DNA of 64,000 nt, taken from positions 496,001 through 560,000 of the forward strand of contig WTXG01000002.1 in assembly GCA_022496185.1 (NCBI GenBank), given 5' to 3'. The position numbers and the translations under genes were made by a program. Origin of the DNA: Multifurca ochricompacta (lineage: Eukaryota > Basidiomycota > Agaricomycetes > Russulales > Russulaceae). The notes beneath the pieces are model-generated. The model worked only from the letters and a program-made list of their open reading frames with translations, did not search any database and had not been told where the DNA came from. Position 1 is the stretch's first letter; each line of letters starts with the position of its first letter. Below, piece by piece: positions 1-10,266 of the stretch.

Positions 1-1522
1 AGTGTGTCCGCCATGGCTTGCACTCAGACTCGCGAAACTCGCCGCACTTCCATGGGTTTGACCTTGCAAGTGCTGCTGCTGAGTAAATTGCGCTGGGAGA
101 TGCTGCGCATGTGTGGGCTGAGCGGGCATCATGGATGGTGCCTCATCCTGCGTGATCCGACGCTGTGGAGGGAGCTGTGATGGGGAGTTCAGCTGCTGCT
201 GAAACACGCTAGAGCCGAGTGTGTCCGTGAGCTGAAAAGCGGCTACGGTCTCAGAGAACGAACTTATAAGTGGGCCGCGGATTTTCCTGGAACCAACCGT
301 GTGATAAGGCTTCTCTCGCGTTCATTCTCTTGTCAGGGTCATAAATGAACAACTTGCTGAGGAAGTTAACGGCCGCAGGCGGCAAAGAGCGTTGTTTACA
401 CCACACATCAAGCCGATTTGGGGAGCTGCCGAATCGACTTTTCAACGTGGAACTACAAGTGATAGAAATAGATGTACCCATCCAGTCTTTTCACGTTGTG
501 GTACTCAGGGGTATTTCTCATTCCTGGCCACTCCCCTTCTGCAGAGATGAATCGTCATGCTAATATATTAATACCAACGGGAACCACATCGCTCACCATC
601 GGGTTTCCCCAGCACTTCGATGACCTTGAGAAGCTGATCTTTCTGAAAGGGCACATTTTTTTTCGAATCGAGTTTTGCTTCCTCGCCTTTGAAAATGGGA
701 CGAAGGCTAGCCAACTCAGCCATAACACAGCCAACAGCCCAGCAGTCGACTGCTTTGTGGTAATGCTTCGATCCCATAAGAAGTTCAGGTGAACGGTACC
801 AGATGGTGACCACCACTTTGTCCCCAGCAAAAAGGGGCTGCAAGGGTTGGTATGTTAGACGGGCGAGACCAAGATCTCCGATTTTGACAATTCCAGTGGA
901 GGTGATAAGAATATTAGCGGGTTTGAGGTCCCGATGCAATATATGACAATCATGAAGGTATAAAAGGCCGTTCAAAAGTTGGTAAATGAGGGATTTGAGT
1001 AAATCGTGGGGTATGTGAGAGCGAAGAGTCTGCGAGTAATGGTGGATCACTTGCTAAGGCCCGGAATCAGCCATACCCATGAGCTCGAGAATTGAAGATT
1101 CGACTGACGAGAAAATCATGTTCTGCATACTCAAATACCATATAAATGGATTTATCTTCCAATATAACTTCCTTAAGAGCGACAATATTCTCATGGGATA
1201 TCTCCCTGTTGAGCTGGGCTACATTTAATGGTGTATTATGAGTCGAACGCAATACACCCACCGCGATTTCACGGACTGCACTCTGACTGATACCTGTGTA
1301 CGTCGCTACATCTCCATCCTTGTCGGGTTTGAACTTCTTGATAGCATGGAGTCTGCCATCCTCATCTTTGGTTTGTGCTTTATAGACCCTGCCATAAGTT
1401 CCAGAGGAGATGAAACCAAGAATAGTGTATTTGGACGTGACACTACGATGAGCTTCATCACGCTTGGCCCGGTAAACACGCATCACATCATGCTGTATCG
1501 CCTGAGACCAGTCGTCAACCAT
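1..1522 (-). CDS. SSN3: CDK8-type cyclin-dependent kinase (SSN3/SRB10), C-terminus cut by window start
   Basis: Kinase of the Mediator CDK8 module, which with cyclin C phosphorylates the RNA polymerase II machinery in the nucleus. The spliced protein shows a glycine loop ([11 protein letters not shown]), the cyclin-binding helix SQSAVREI, the catalytic [14 protein letters not shown] in place of DFG, and an activation segment ending [12 protein letters not shown]. About five short introns fit: 1214-1261 (48 nt, stays in frame), one around 1050-1105, one of about 55 nt near 550-600, a possible 40-nt one near 430-470, and 199-259. The last joins the kinase end to a Q-rich tail carrying [16 protein letters not shown], a stretch I remember from fungal SSN3 proteins; the tail runs off the window. 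I chose the ATG before VDDWSQAI; an upstream in-frame ATG lies at 1567, and a further exon starting at 1692 is possible. It is divergent from the histone deacetylase. Confidence 0.9.
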
Positions 1523-1744
1523 GAGAGGTAGATAGTTGAAGCTACCGTAACCAGGACCCAGGACCAAGTGAGCAGCGAGCAGTGACTGTTACTTGTACTT
1601 GCCTCTTGGTTATCCTCCGGGCGGGACAAGATTCCGTCTTCCGGATCGTCTTGCCGTCTCCGGACCGCTTTCTTCCGCATGCCCATATCCAATGTATGTG
1701 AGTGAGGGATAAAGGATAACTATAACTTTCCTTCTTACCAGCAC

Positions 1745-3752
1745 ATGTCCCGACGCAAAGTGTCTTATTATTACGACCGTAAGTTCTCTATCTACTTTTG
1801 TTGAATAAATGTAAATCCTTTTTTCTAGCCGATGTTGGATCGTACTCGTATGGCTTAGGTCACCCTATGAAGCCTCTCCGAATGCGGATCACTCACGAAC
1901 TTCTCACTGCATACGACATGTTGGATAAAATGGACGTCCTCGTAAGTTGTTGATTCCTTCGTCATACATTACCTTCTTGAAGGCGAGGAAAGAGAGCAGA
2001 GCGTGCAACCCCCGAAGTCATGACATCGTTTCATACAGATGAATACATTCATTTCCTCGCCAGGGTGACCCCAGATATAGCAGAGGAGCTAACGTATAAC
2101 GGCACGAGATGTGAGTTGTACTACAAGAAATGACTATAACACATGATTGAGTCTACTCTTTGAGTTCTTGTCGGGGATGACAATCCAGCTTTTGATGGAG
2201 TGTTCGAATTCTGCTCCATTTCTGCCGGGGGTACCATAGGTGGCTAACTCACAATCTGGTCGCACCAATTCGACTGACACCTTTGTAAGCTGCTGCGAAA
2301 AGAATCTCGTCTGGCGCAGCAGACATTTCGATCAATTGGGCAGGTGGGCTCCATCATGCCAAGAAGAGGGAGGCATCTGGCTTTTGTTACATCAATGACA
2401 TTGTGCTCGGAATCCTCGAGTTGTTGCGAACATATCCAAGGGTGCTGTACATCGACATCGATTGTCACCACGGAGACGGTGTCGAAGAGGCATTCTACAC
2501 AACAAATCGTGTCATGACTTGCAGCTTCCACAAATTCGGGGAGTACTTCCCCGGAACTGGGACACAGGAAGATCGAGGGCGAGGCAAGGGAATGGGATAC
2601 GCCATCAATGTCCCCCTGAAAGACGGGCTCAACGATGACTCTTTCAGAAGCATATACGAACCAGTAAGGGATGCTCTACGTAGTAAAGTATTGCAGAGGT
2701 GAACATTAACCTCAGGTCGTCGCGCGTGCAGTCGAAGTGTTTCAACCTCCTGTGATTGTCCTTCAGTGCGGAGCCGATTCCCTTGCAGGTGACAAGTTGG
2801 GATGTTTCAATGTGACGATGCAGGGCCACGCTCATTGCGTTCGTTTTGTTCGTGACATGAACATTCCTTTCATTTTACTCGGCGGGGGTGGTTACACCGT
2901 GAAGAATGCCTCGCGAACGTGGGCATATGAGACCGCATGTGCGCTCGGGATTGAGAAAGACATAGACCTCAATCTTCCGTGGAATGAGTTTTTCGATTGG
3001 TTTGGGCCCCGATACAGGCTTGAAGTCGCAGAGAACAATATGGAGGACACGAATCTGAAGGACGGCTCCCTGGATAGAGTAAGGTAGGCTGGAGAGTCGA
3101 GTCTTTGCAGGCTTTCTAAATCATGGTAGAGAAACAGCTCTACAACAACTTTCTGAAGTACAAGCTGCCCCTTCAGTGGGCATTCACGATGTGCCTCGAG
3201 AGAGCATCGGACAGCATCTTGGGTTCGTGGCAGACGACGAAACACTATTAAGGGATGAGCTAGATGACAAGCTTGCTCGTGAGTTCCTCGCCAGTCGTCA
3301 GGGGCATTCAATGCTGACTTCTCTCAGAACATGCTCGCTATGTCTATCAGTTACAAGAATCAGACGCGCGCGAACCCGACTCTGACGAGTCAGAAGATTT
3401 TGACTCCCATCGGTATGATTCTGCAGATTCCACCGCCAGCCGAAGTCGGCGGGGTCGGCAGCAGCGTTCGAGACAAAAGAAGCGCATGAGCATTATGTCA
3501 AACGAATGGTATGAAGTGCCGCAGCTAAATCATTTTGGCTATTACGACAGGGGCAACAGCGAAAGTGCGGGCAGCAATCGGTCGGGGAAAGTAAGGTTCT
3601 TTGAGAGTGGACTTCGATGGGATGTCGATGCACGGAGGATCGTTACCAATAGCGACATTCATCTCAGTGTGAAGAGTCTTATGGAAAAGGGAGGATCAAA
3701 GCAAGATGTATTGGACATGGAGGAAGAAGGATTGGAGGAAGAGGAGGGGTAG
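1745..3752 (+). CDS. HOS2: Class I histone deacetylase, HOS2-like
   Basis: Zinc-dependent lysine deacetylase of histones, nuclear. Begins [11 protein letters not shown], then an intron at codon 12 with a GTAAGT donor. Joining exons gives the full RPD3/HOS2 catalytic domain: HPMKP near the N-terminus, [10 protein letters not shown], the charge-relay pair in GLHHAKK, the zinc-binding [20 protein letters not shown]-like loop, QCGADSL and the LGGGGYT signature. At least six short introns are needed (for example one starting GTAAGG after IYEPV near 2664). The segment near RAERATPE closely matches HOS2 rather than RPD3 as I remember them. After the domain comes a tail of about 200 residues with a Ser/Asp run, an Arg/Lys block and a Glu-rich end. 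Ends 185 bp before the SRA gene on the same strand. Confidence 0.92.
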
Positions 3753-3937
3753 AATGGTAGCGTCGTATTGTCGCTGCGACATATTCGCGAATTGTCACAC
3801 TCACATGACCTGTGACAGAAATATATGATGCGCCGCGCCATTGCCACCTCTTCCAATTCAAGTTGAAGCTTTAAGCTACTTCAACATCACATTACTGTAC
3901 AAGAACCTCCCTTCTTCGTTTCTTATACCTCAACAAT

Positions 3938-5434
3938 ATGCCAACTGACTACGAACTTCGGCGCCAGGAGAATATAGCTCGTAACATGAAGTTGCTCGAA
4001 GGTTTGATGGGAAAACATAAACAGGAAGAAGAGTCCAGAATCAAACAGACGAAACCGGTGGGGCACAACAATGTTCCTAAAAAGAAAAAGCGTATCTATA
4101 CTCCCAAAAAGCATGTCGAACTTTCTTCGGAAGATGAGATAATGGGGTCTCGCCCGGCGAAACGAGCGCGCTCAGAGAGCCCACAACCTGGCCTCCGACG
4201 CAGCCTAAGACAAGCAGGGAAGATACCGCCTAACCATCAAGCTCAGTCGCAGACGCAGCTTCTCAGCCTAGTCACGGCAAAAGCTGGCGTGGACCATGAT
4301 AGAGAGCCAAACCGGCGCTCCGGGAAACGAGTTCATAACCCGTATGCTCGATGCCCGCTGGTGATTTGGTAAATTCACGCTGACACGATATTGGCATAGT
4401 AAGACGTTTGGACACATTCCTGGCATCCCCGTTGGGACTTGGTGGGAAAGTCGGTAGGCCTGCTTATGTAAATGTACCCTCGGACTCAACTAACAAAAGG
4501 ACAGAGAGGATTGTAGTAATGACGCCATTCATGCGTGCGCCAAGATTTACAGTGGTTGCATCACAGTCTGACATGATGTGGTAGCCCATGGGTTGCGGGG
4601 ATATCTGGTTCGCTTGAAGGGGCCTATTCCGTCGCCCTCTCTGGGGGATATGAAGATGACGTCGACATGGGTGACTACTTGTAAGTGCTCGCTGCAGGTG
4701 AAGGAATCTTGTCTAACGACGATGATAGCACCTTTACTGGCTCTGGTAATGTCTTGATTTGACTGGTAAACATGCCCACTGAGTACTGTATGTAGGCGGG
4801 CGAGCTCTCAAAGGCACGAAAGCGAACCCAAAAAATGTGTGTTCCTGCTGCCTCAGCGAAGTGCGGTTTAATAATTAACATCACATGTCTTTTATTAGCT
4901 GAGAACGGCACCTCAGAGTTCAGATCAAAGTTTCGAAAATCCGTTCAACAAAGCGCTGAAGGCAACATAGTCAGCTCTTCATTAATTTATATTATTCTCA
5001 TTCCCGATCTTCATAGATATCCTCTGAGACTCGGAAACCCGTCCGGGTGATTCGTGGCTATAAACTGCCATCGCCCTACGCTCCTTTGGAAGGGTAAAGT
5101 TTCTTTCCGATGTGCTTTCCAGAGGTTGTTACTGACATCGGTTCAGATATAAGTATGATGGTCTCTACATCGTCGATAAGGTGAGGTTCTGCTTATCCTA
5201 CGGCTTCCTGTATCTTCAACACTCTTAGGCATGGATGGAGAATGGGTTGAATGATGGTGGCTTCCTGGTGTGCAAATTCGCCTTCCGGGTAAGCTTGGAT
5301 AACTTTTCGATCCCTTCAGTACTTGAAAAACTTCTCAGCGTATACCAGGACAACCACCCTTGCGGAGGACAAGTGCAGGAAAGCCAGACGATAATAACGG
5401 TAGTGATGTAGACTCGGATATGACTGGTGTCTAA
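3938..5434 (+). CDS. SRA-YDG domain protein (UHRF1-like methyl-DNA reader)
   Basis: SRA-YDG domains recognise 5-methylcytosine, often on hemimethylated DNA. The N-terminal 140 residues are basic, with KKKKR and KRVHNP stretches suited to nuclear entry and DNA contact. The SRA fold follows across several small exons: FGHIPGIPVGTWWESR, then EGAYSVALSGGYEDDVDMG, FTFTGSG, NLRTAPQSSDQ, NKALK, PVRVIRGYKL, APLEGYKYDGLYIVDKAW (the YDG motif) and GGFLVCKFAF. The protein ends about 25 residues later with a short Asp-rich tail. No RING, PHD, ubiquitin-like or SET domain is visible, so it is an SRA-only protein, not a full UHRF1 or SUVH. The end is the first in-frame stop after SDMTGV. I infer a DNA-methylation reader from the family; pocket residues were not checked. 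Confidence 0.88.
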
Positions 5435-5767
5435 CATGAGTCTGAGCTCGACCGGTCTGCCAACTATGGCCCTCGTTTCGCCGCGGGCCGTAGCATAGCC
5501 TCTTCTTTCCACCAGCCAGCCATTTGCTATTTTCTTTCACACATAACTTTGATCTACTGCTCCCCAAATGCGTCGTACTGTACATATCAAGATATTTTTT
5601 TATGAACTATGATAGAATCAGGCAACGTGGGTGAGGAGAATAAGCTCTCATCGTAATCCGTTACCTGAAGTAGATAAAGATAAGCTAATCGTCCCTGATA
5701 ACGGAAAAAATTAGCTCTGCTGATACACAGTCTCAGCCACTGGGCCTATTGACAGTGCAACTTCGTC
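5435..5767. other. Intergenic region upstream of the purine permease
   Basis: 333 bp between two plus-strand genes. It must hold the 3' end of the SRA gene and the permease promoter. The sequence near 5590-5720 is AT-richer than the flanking coding DNA. I see no ORF with family features, no repeat and no RNA gene. Confidence 0.5.
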
Positions 5768-8105
5768 ATGGCCACAAGGATCCAGCCTCATCTTACCCCT
5801 TCTCCCTTCGTTCGTTCTGGCGTATCGATGCAGGTCGATACACGTGCTCGCGTCGCGCTGTTGAGGCGTAAGTTGACAACTCGTCAAGGCTGGTTTGGCG
5901 ACTTCGATTATACCTGGCTCTGTACTCCCACATTACCTTTCGCACTACCGGGACACCGACAGAAGCGTTTACGTGCACTCCCTCCCTTCTACGCCCTCGA
6001 TGCAGATTTGCCACTCTTCCTTGCGATGACAACTGGCCTTCAACATGCATTGGCCATGTTAGCCGGTCTCATAACGCCACCCATCATTTTCGCAAGTGCA
6101 CTCAATCTTGATTCTGCAACCTCTGCATACATGATTTCAGCGTCCCTTATCGGATGTGGTGGGTTGTGGTGTTGAAGTAGGTGACAACTCATTGACAGCT
6201 CCGCGCAGGGATTCTGAGCCTTGTTCAAATGTCCCGTATCAAACTCTTTGGGAATTATTACTTGGGGACCGGGCTTATCTCCGTTGTCGGCACTAGCTTC
6301 GCTACTCTAAGTACTGCAAACAATGTATGGGCTAGAGTGGTACTTGCGAAAAGTACATCATAATGAATGGCTTTGCACAGATTTTTGATGCGATGTATTC
6401 GGATGGGACATGCCCAACGATCATTACTTCAGATGGCACGACATCTCGTGGTCCTTGTCCTGACGCTTATGGCAGAGTACTTGGTAAGCAAGGTTCGGGT
6501 TGTTTCTCATGGATTCACTTGACCGTCTTTGTAGGAACCTCTCTTATCGCGTCATTCTTGGAAATTTTCATGTCGTTTGTGCCACCTAGAATTCTGCAAC
6601 GCATATTCCCACCCATGATTACAGGCAAGCTCCCGGCTGGCGGTGTATGGCGAAGACTCATGGATTTTCCAGGAACTGTGATCCTGCTGATAGGGCCTCT
6701 CTTATTGGAAGCTCGGGCATCCCCAACTGGGGTGGGGGCTCAAACCCTTGTTCGAGCAGGCCCAGCGCTGGCTTTTTTCAGCTTTGCCCTAACATTGCGG
6801 CGCCGCGGCCCCTGCCGTAAGTAATCCTGGTAGGTCAGCTAGCGACCTCTGAATCATCTCTGCCTAGGTGGGGCTCGCCAGAGTTTATCGGTCTCGGCTT
6901 CCTATCTTTCTTGTGCATCCTGCTTGTCGAGTTGTTCGGCTCACCCTTCCTCAAGAACATATCCATAATCGTTGGCTTGGCAGTAGGTTGCATTGTTGCG
7001 GGAGCGACTGGTTATATCGACAACTCAACCATTAAATCTGCTCCGGTTATCACGTTTTTATGGTATGTCAAGTTAGGTGGGCATACTCTTGATTATCGGA
7101 GCTAACGTCATCGATCAGGGTTCATACATTCAAAATTCGCGTTTACGCGCCCGCCATCTTACCCATGTTAGCGGTATACAGTAAGCTCTTCCGGATCACA
7201 ACATCCAGCTCGGTGGAATGATCGATTACCAACAGTCTCTTTGGCAATGGAAGCCATTGGAGATATCACTGCGTCCGCCGAAGTTTCACGAGTGGACGTT
7301 GAGGGTGAGGAATTCGAATCAAGAATCAGGGTGGAGTGCTTGTAAGTTTCATCTTTACATCGCAGTGCTGGCAGAGGGCTTTTAAACGCTAGCATACTTC
7401 AGAGCGATGGCCTTGGAGGTTTTTTCTCCGCTCTATTCACTGTAACGCCATTGTCTATTTTTGCACAGGTATGTTCGTTCGCCTTGGCTGCCACGGTCTG
7501 GTATCAACTGTATCTACATGCAGAATAATGGTGTGATTGCCATCACTCGTTGTGCCAATAGAAGTGCCGGTCGTTGGTGCTGCTTTTTCCTAATCGTTTT
7601 TGGGGTTCTTGGCAAAGTTTCTGGCAGCCTCCTAGCTAGTATGTTTGCCTTTTTCTGGGTGTATCATGATTAACCGAATCCCCAAGTTCCCAACCCTGTG
7701 CTAGGTGGGGTGACCACCTTTCTCTTCGCGTCTGTAGCAACCTCAGGCTTGCGTGTTCTTGCCTACACACGTTTCACTCGTCGCGACCGCTTTGTACTTG
7801 CGGCGGCTTTGTCCTTCGGTTTGGCAATCTGCTTGTTCCGGTATTTTTAGGCATCTGTTCGATAATGTCAACGCCGGAAAGAATCTACGAGGTTTCCTCG
7901 ATTCCATAACGATCGTTTTGAGCACACCTTGTAAGCACAGCCCGCCATTCGTGATTCCCTGACCAAAGCGTCTGCAGTTTTGTCCGCCGGCATTGTGGCT
8001 ACAGTGTTGAATCTTATCTTACCTCAAGAGGATGCATCTTTGAAGGAAGAGGAAGTAGAGATAGAAGATGTGAAAGTTATACACATGGAGGAACAAAAGG
8101 ATTAA
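5768..8105 (+). CDS. Xanthine/uric acid permease, NCS2 family (UapA/UapC type)
   Basis: Plasma-membrane proton symporter for purines. Spliced pieces cover the whole family: WFGDFDYTWLCTP near the start, LQHALAMLAG (first transmembrane segment), the conserved G-N-Y-Y-L-G-T-G stretch, PCPDAYGRVLGTSLI, IPNWGGGSNPCSSRP, LPWGSPEFIGLGF, AMEAIGDITA and the NCS2 signature QNNGVIAITRCANR. It ends in an acidic cytosolic tail. Roughly ten introns fit, one of them GC-AG (6625-6672). Three single bases appear to be missing from G runs: near 6693-6695, 7821-7824 and 7838-7841. Without them the frame breaks before IPNWGGG and again before RHLFDNV. Given the same fault in many other genes, I read this as an intact transporter with assembly errors. 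Substrate (xanthine or urate) is inferred from similarity to UapA. Confidence 0.88.
6625..6672 (+). other. Probable GC-AG intron in the purine permease
   Basis: A 48-nt stretch that starts GCAAGC after an exon ending ATTACAG and ends TTTTCCAG. Removing it joins PPMITG to TVILLIG, the arrangement I expect in UapA-type proteins. Left in, it adds 16 residues that do not fit the family but contains no stop. CAG|GCAAG is the usual strong form of a GC donor. Confidence 0.65.
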
Positions 8106-8351
8106 TCATGATTTACTAGTAGAACGATACAGGAATATACCTTCCTTCCATTTTACATGTCCGTCCCATCCACTCAATGACACACAATACACATGAACAT
8201 ATCTACACCATCCAAAGTGTATGGTGTTACAAATCTTGTAGACAAAGAAGCGAGCCCAAATGGTCGCTATGTAGGCTATAGGATATCAAGCACAAGGTAA
8301 GCGACATATTTCATTTCCCCTAGATCGATATTCCAGAGCAGGTACGATAGC

Positions 8352-10098
8352 CTATCGCATATCCAAGGGCGGAATCCAATCGGGGACATTATTCCAGGAG
8401 AATTGTGGGGCAGCAAAGGCAACGCGTACATTATCCGGTAACAGTGAGGAATAATTCGCTGGCAATAATGTGTCATAGGGATCTAAGCCAGGCTTGTATG
8501 TCGACCTGGCGTTTGCAAAATCAGGTGCAGCAGATTTAGCTTGAGGCTTGGGAACAGCGGGAGATCTGCTTGGTGATATAGTTTGGCCAAAACCTGACTC
8601 CTGAACCGTGGCAGATGTACCGAAGACAGAGGGGTACGTGGTTGGTTGACTAAATGTGGAAGTCGTAGTTGGTTGAGCGAAGGCAGAAGGGGCGTGCGTG
8701 GGTTCGCCAAATACCAATGTCGATTGACCAAATGCTGAGGTCGATGACGTGGGCTGACTAATAGCGCTGTATGTGGTGGATTCGAGGGCGTAGTGAATGT
8801 CTGGCCAAATGGTGAAGCTGAACTGGAAGTAGACTGCCCAAAAGCGGAGGCTCCGTTATTGGTGGCACTAAAAGGAGAGGTTTGCCCAAATACGGGTCCT
8901 GAAGTTGAGTTAAAGGCGCTGGACCTCCCCAAAGAAATTGGCGAGGTGGTGTTGGCAGCACCAAACACTGATTGAGGTTGTTGTGTGCCGCCACTGGGAT
9001 CGCTGAACGCAGGTTGTCCAAAGACAGAGCCAGTGGAGGTAGTAGTATTAGTAGTAGCAGTAGTAGCAGTAGTAGCAGGAGCATTAGTAGTCGAAGCCGT
9101 CGCGAATGCTGAAGGTCCTTGCCCAGCGAAAGCAGAAAAACCTCCGCCATTCACAGACGCGGAGCCAAAAGTAGGCTTGGTGACTGAAGGCTGACCAAAG
9201 CAGAAGAGTTTGACCAAAGGTAGGGGCTTCGAAAGCAGGTGCCCCAAATCCAGATGATCCTTGAGGTTGATTGAATGCCGGCGTGCCAAATACTGAGGGT
9301 TGTTGCCCAAAAGTGGACGACGCGTTTCCTACACTGAACGGTGAGCCTGATCCTGATCCTGATCCTGATCCCGATCCCGATCCTGAGAATGCAGACCCAG
9401 TATTCGGTGCATCGGTTCCAAGACTGTGTCTCTTCGCAGCTTCGAATGCACCTTTTATGTCGTTGCGCGCATTAGCGAAAACTTGCTCAGCGTTTGCGAA
9501 AGTTTTCTGTTCATATTGAATCTGTCTCCCGTATGATATGTATGGTCAAGGGAACATTCACATTCGATCAGACTCATAGATAGCAGCAACGCACATATTC
9601 AGCTAAATTCCCACCTCGCGTGGCAATAGTCGCTTTGAGATGAAGCTCTTCAGGTGATTCATCAAGTGGTGGTAAGAGATTTTTCTCGTGCTTCGCCGGT
9701 CCATACGATGACAGTGGCCATGATGGTTTATCTGCATTGAAATCAAAATCCTTGCTTATAGTCTCGAGGCTGTACGATCGGATGTTGGCCAAACGAATAC
9801 GGATGATGATGATGAGGTTACGCCATACCTATACGGGATAGCCTTTGGAGCATTAGCAGGGGTCCATGTCGAGCCTAGAGAACAATCAGGAATGCGCCCA
9901 AATCAAAGACGAGACTACAGAAAATGACTCACCACCAGCACTGAAGGCCGATCGGCGGTCTCCCTGACCATTCTGAGGGTGTTCGTTGCGACATTGGTTG
10001 CCAAATCTACATGTACCTCGTAAAAAGAATTGACAAACAGCCTGACTTTGAAGTGAGTAAGTTTTCACGAGTGATAGTGATATGAGGCTACTCACCAT
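8352..10098 (-). CDS. NUP42: FG nucleoporin with CCCH zinc finger (NUP42/AMO1 type)
   Basis: Cytoplasmic-face nuclear pore protein that helps mRNA export with GLE1 and DBP5. The start is an exon holding only ATG (10096-10098), then a 54-nt intron (10042-10095), then AVCQFFLRGTCRFGNQC, a CCCH finger with the family's usual N-terminus. A mid-section with PSWPLSSYGPAKHEKN and LDESPEEL is typical of Nup42/Amo1. Next come many FG repeats (SVFGQPAF, SPFGQTF, SAFGQ) rich in Ser, Thr and Ala, with a Gly-Ser run encoded by a 6-bp tandem repeat near 9347-9389. The C-terminus is short and non-repetitive, ending VPDWIPPLDMR. The frame changes near 8774-8781 and 9197-9215; adding single bases restores continuous FG repeats. 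Confidence 0.85.
9347..9389. repeat. Hexanucleotide tandem repeat coding Gly-Ser in NUP42
   Basis: About seven copies of a CCTGAT/CCCGAT-type unit on the plus strand. In the coding direction it reads Gly-Ser repeated. The unit length is a multiple of three, so copy-number change would alter length but not frame. Confidence 0.85.
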
Positions 10099-10266
10099 TG
10101 TTGTTGTTGCTGTTGTTGTTGTTGTGTTGTGTCCCTCTCGAACCTCGTCTCTCTATTTTCGATTTCAACTTACGGGCCGATCGGACCGCTGTGAAGTGAA
10201 GTAGTGTGTAGGTGTCCATACAGGCTATACAGCATACAGCCAGCCCCAGCCATACATACATGTTCC

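Noticed and set aside
5768..8105. The purine permease as a pseudogene
   Set aside because: All three frame breaks are one-base losses in G runs and the same fault occurs in essential genes, so an intact gene with sequence errors is the simpler reading.
8793..9519. Several plus-strand ORFs over NUP42
   Set aside because: They are antisense readings of the FG and Ser-rich repeats, with Pro/Glu/Val-rich translation and no family match.
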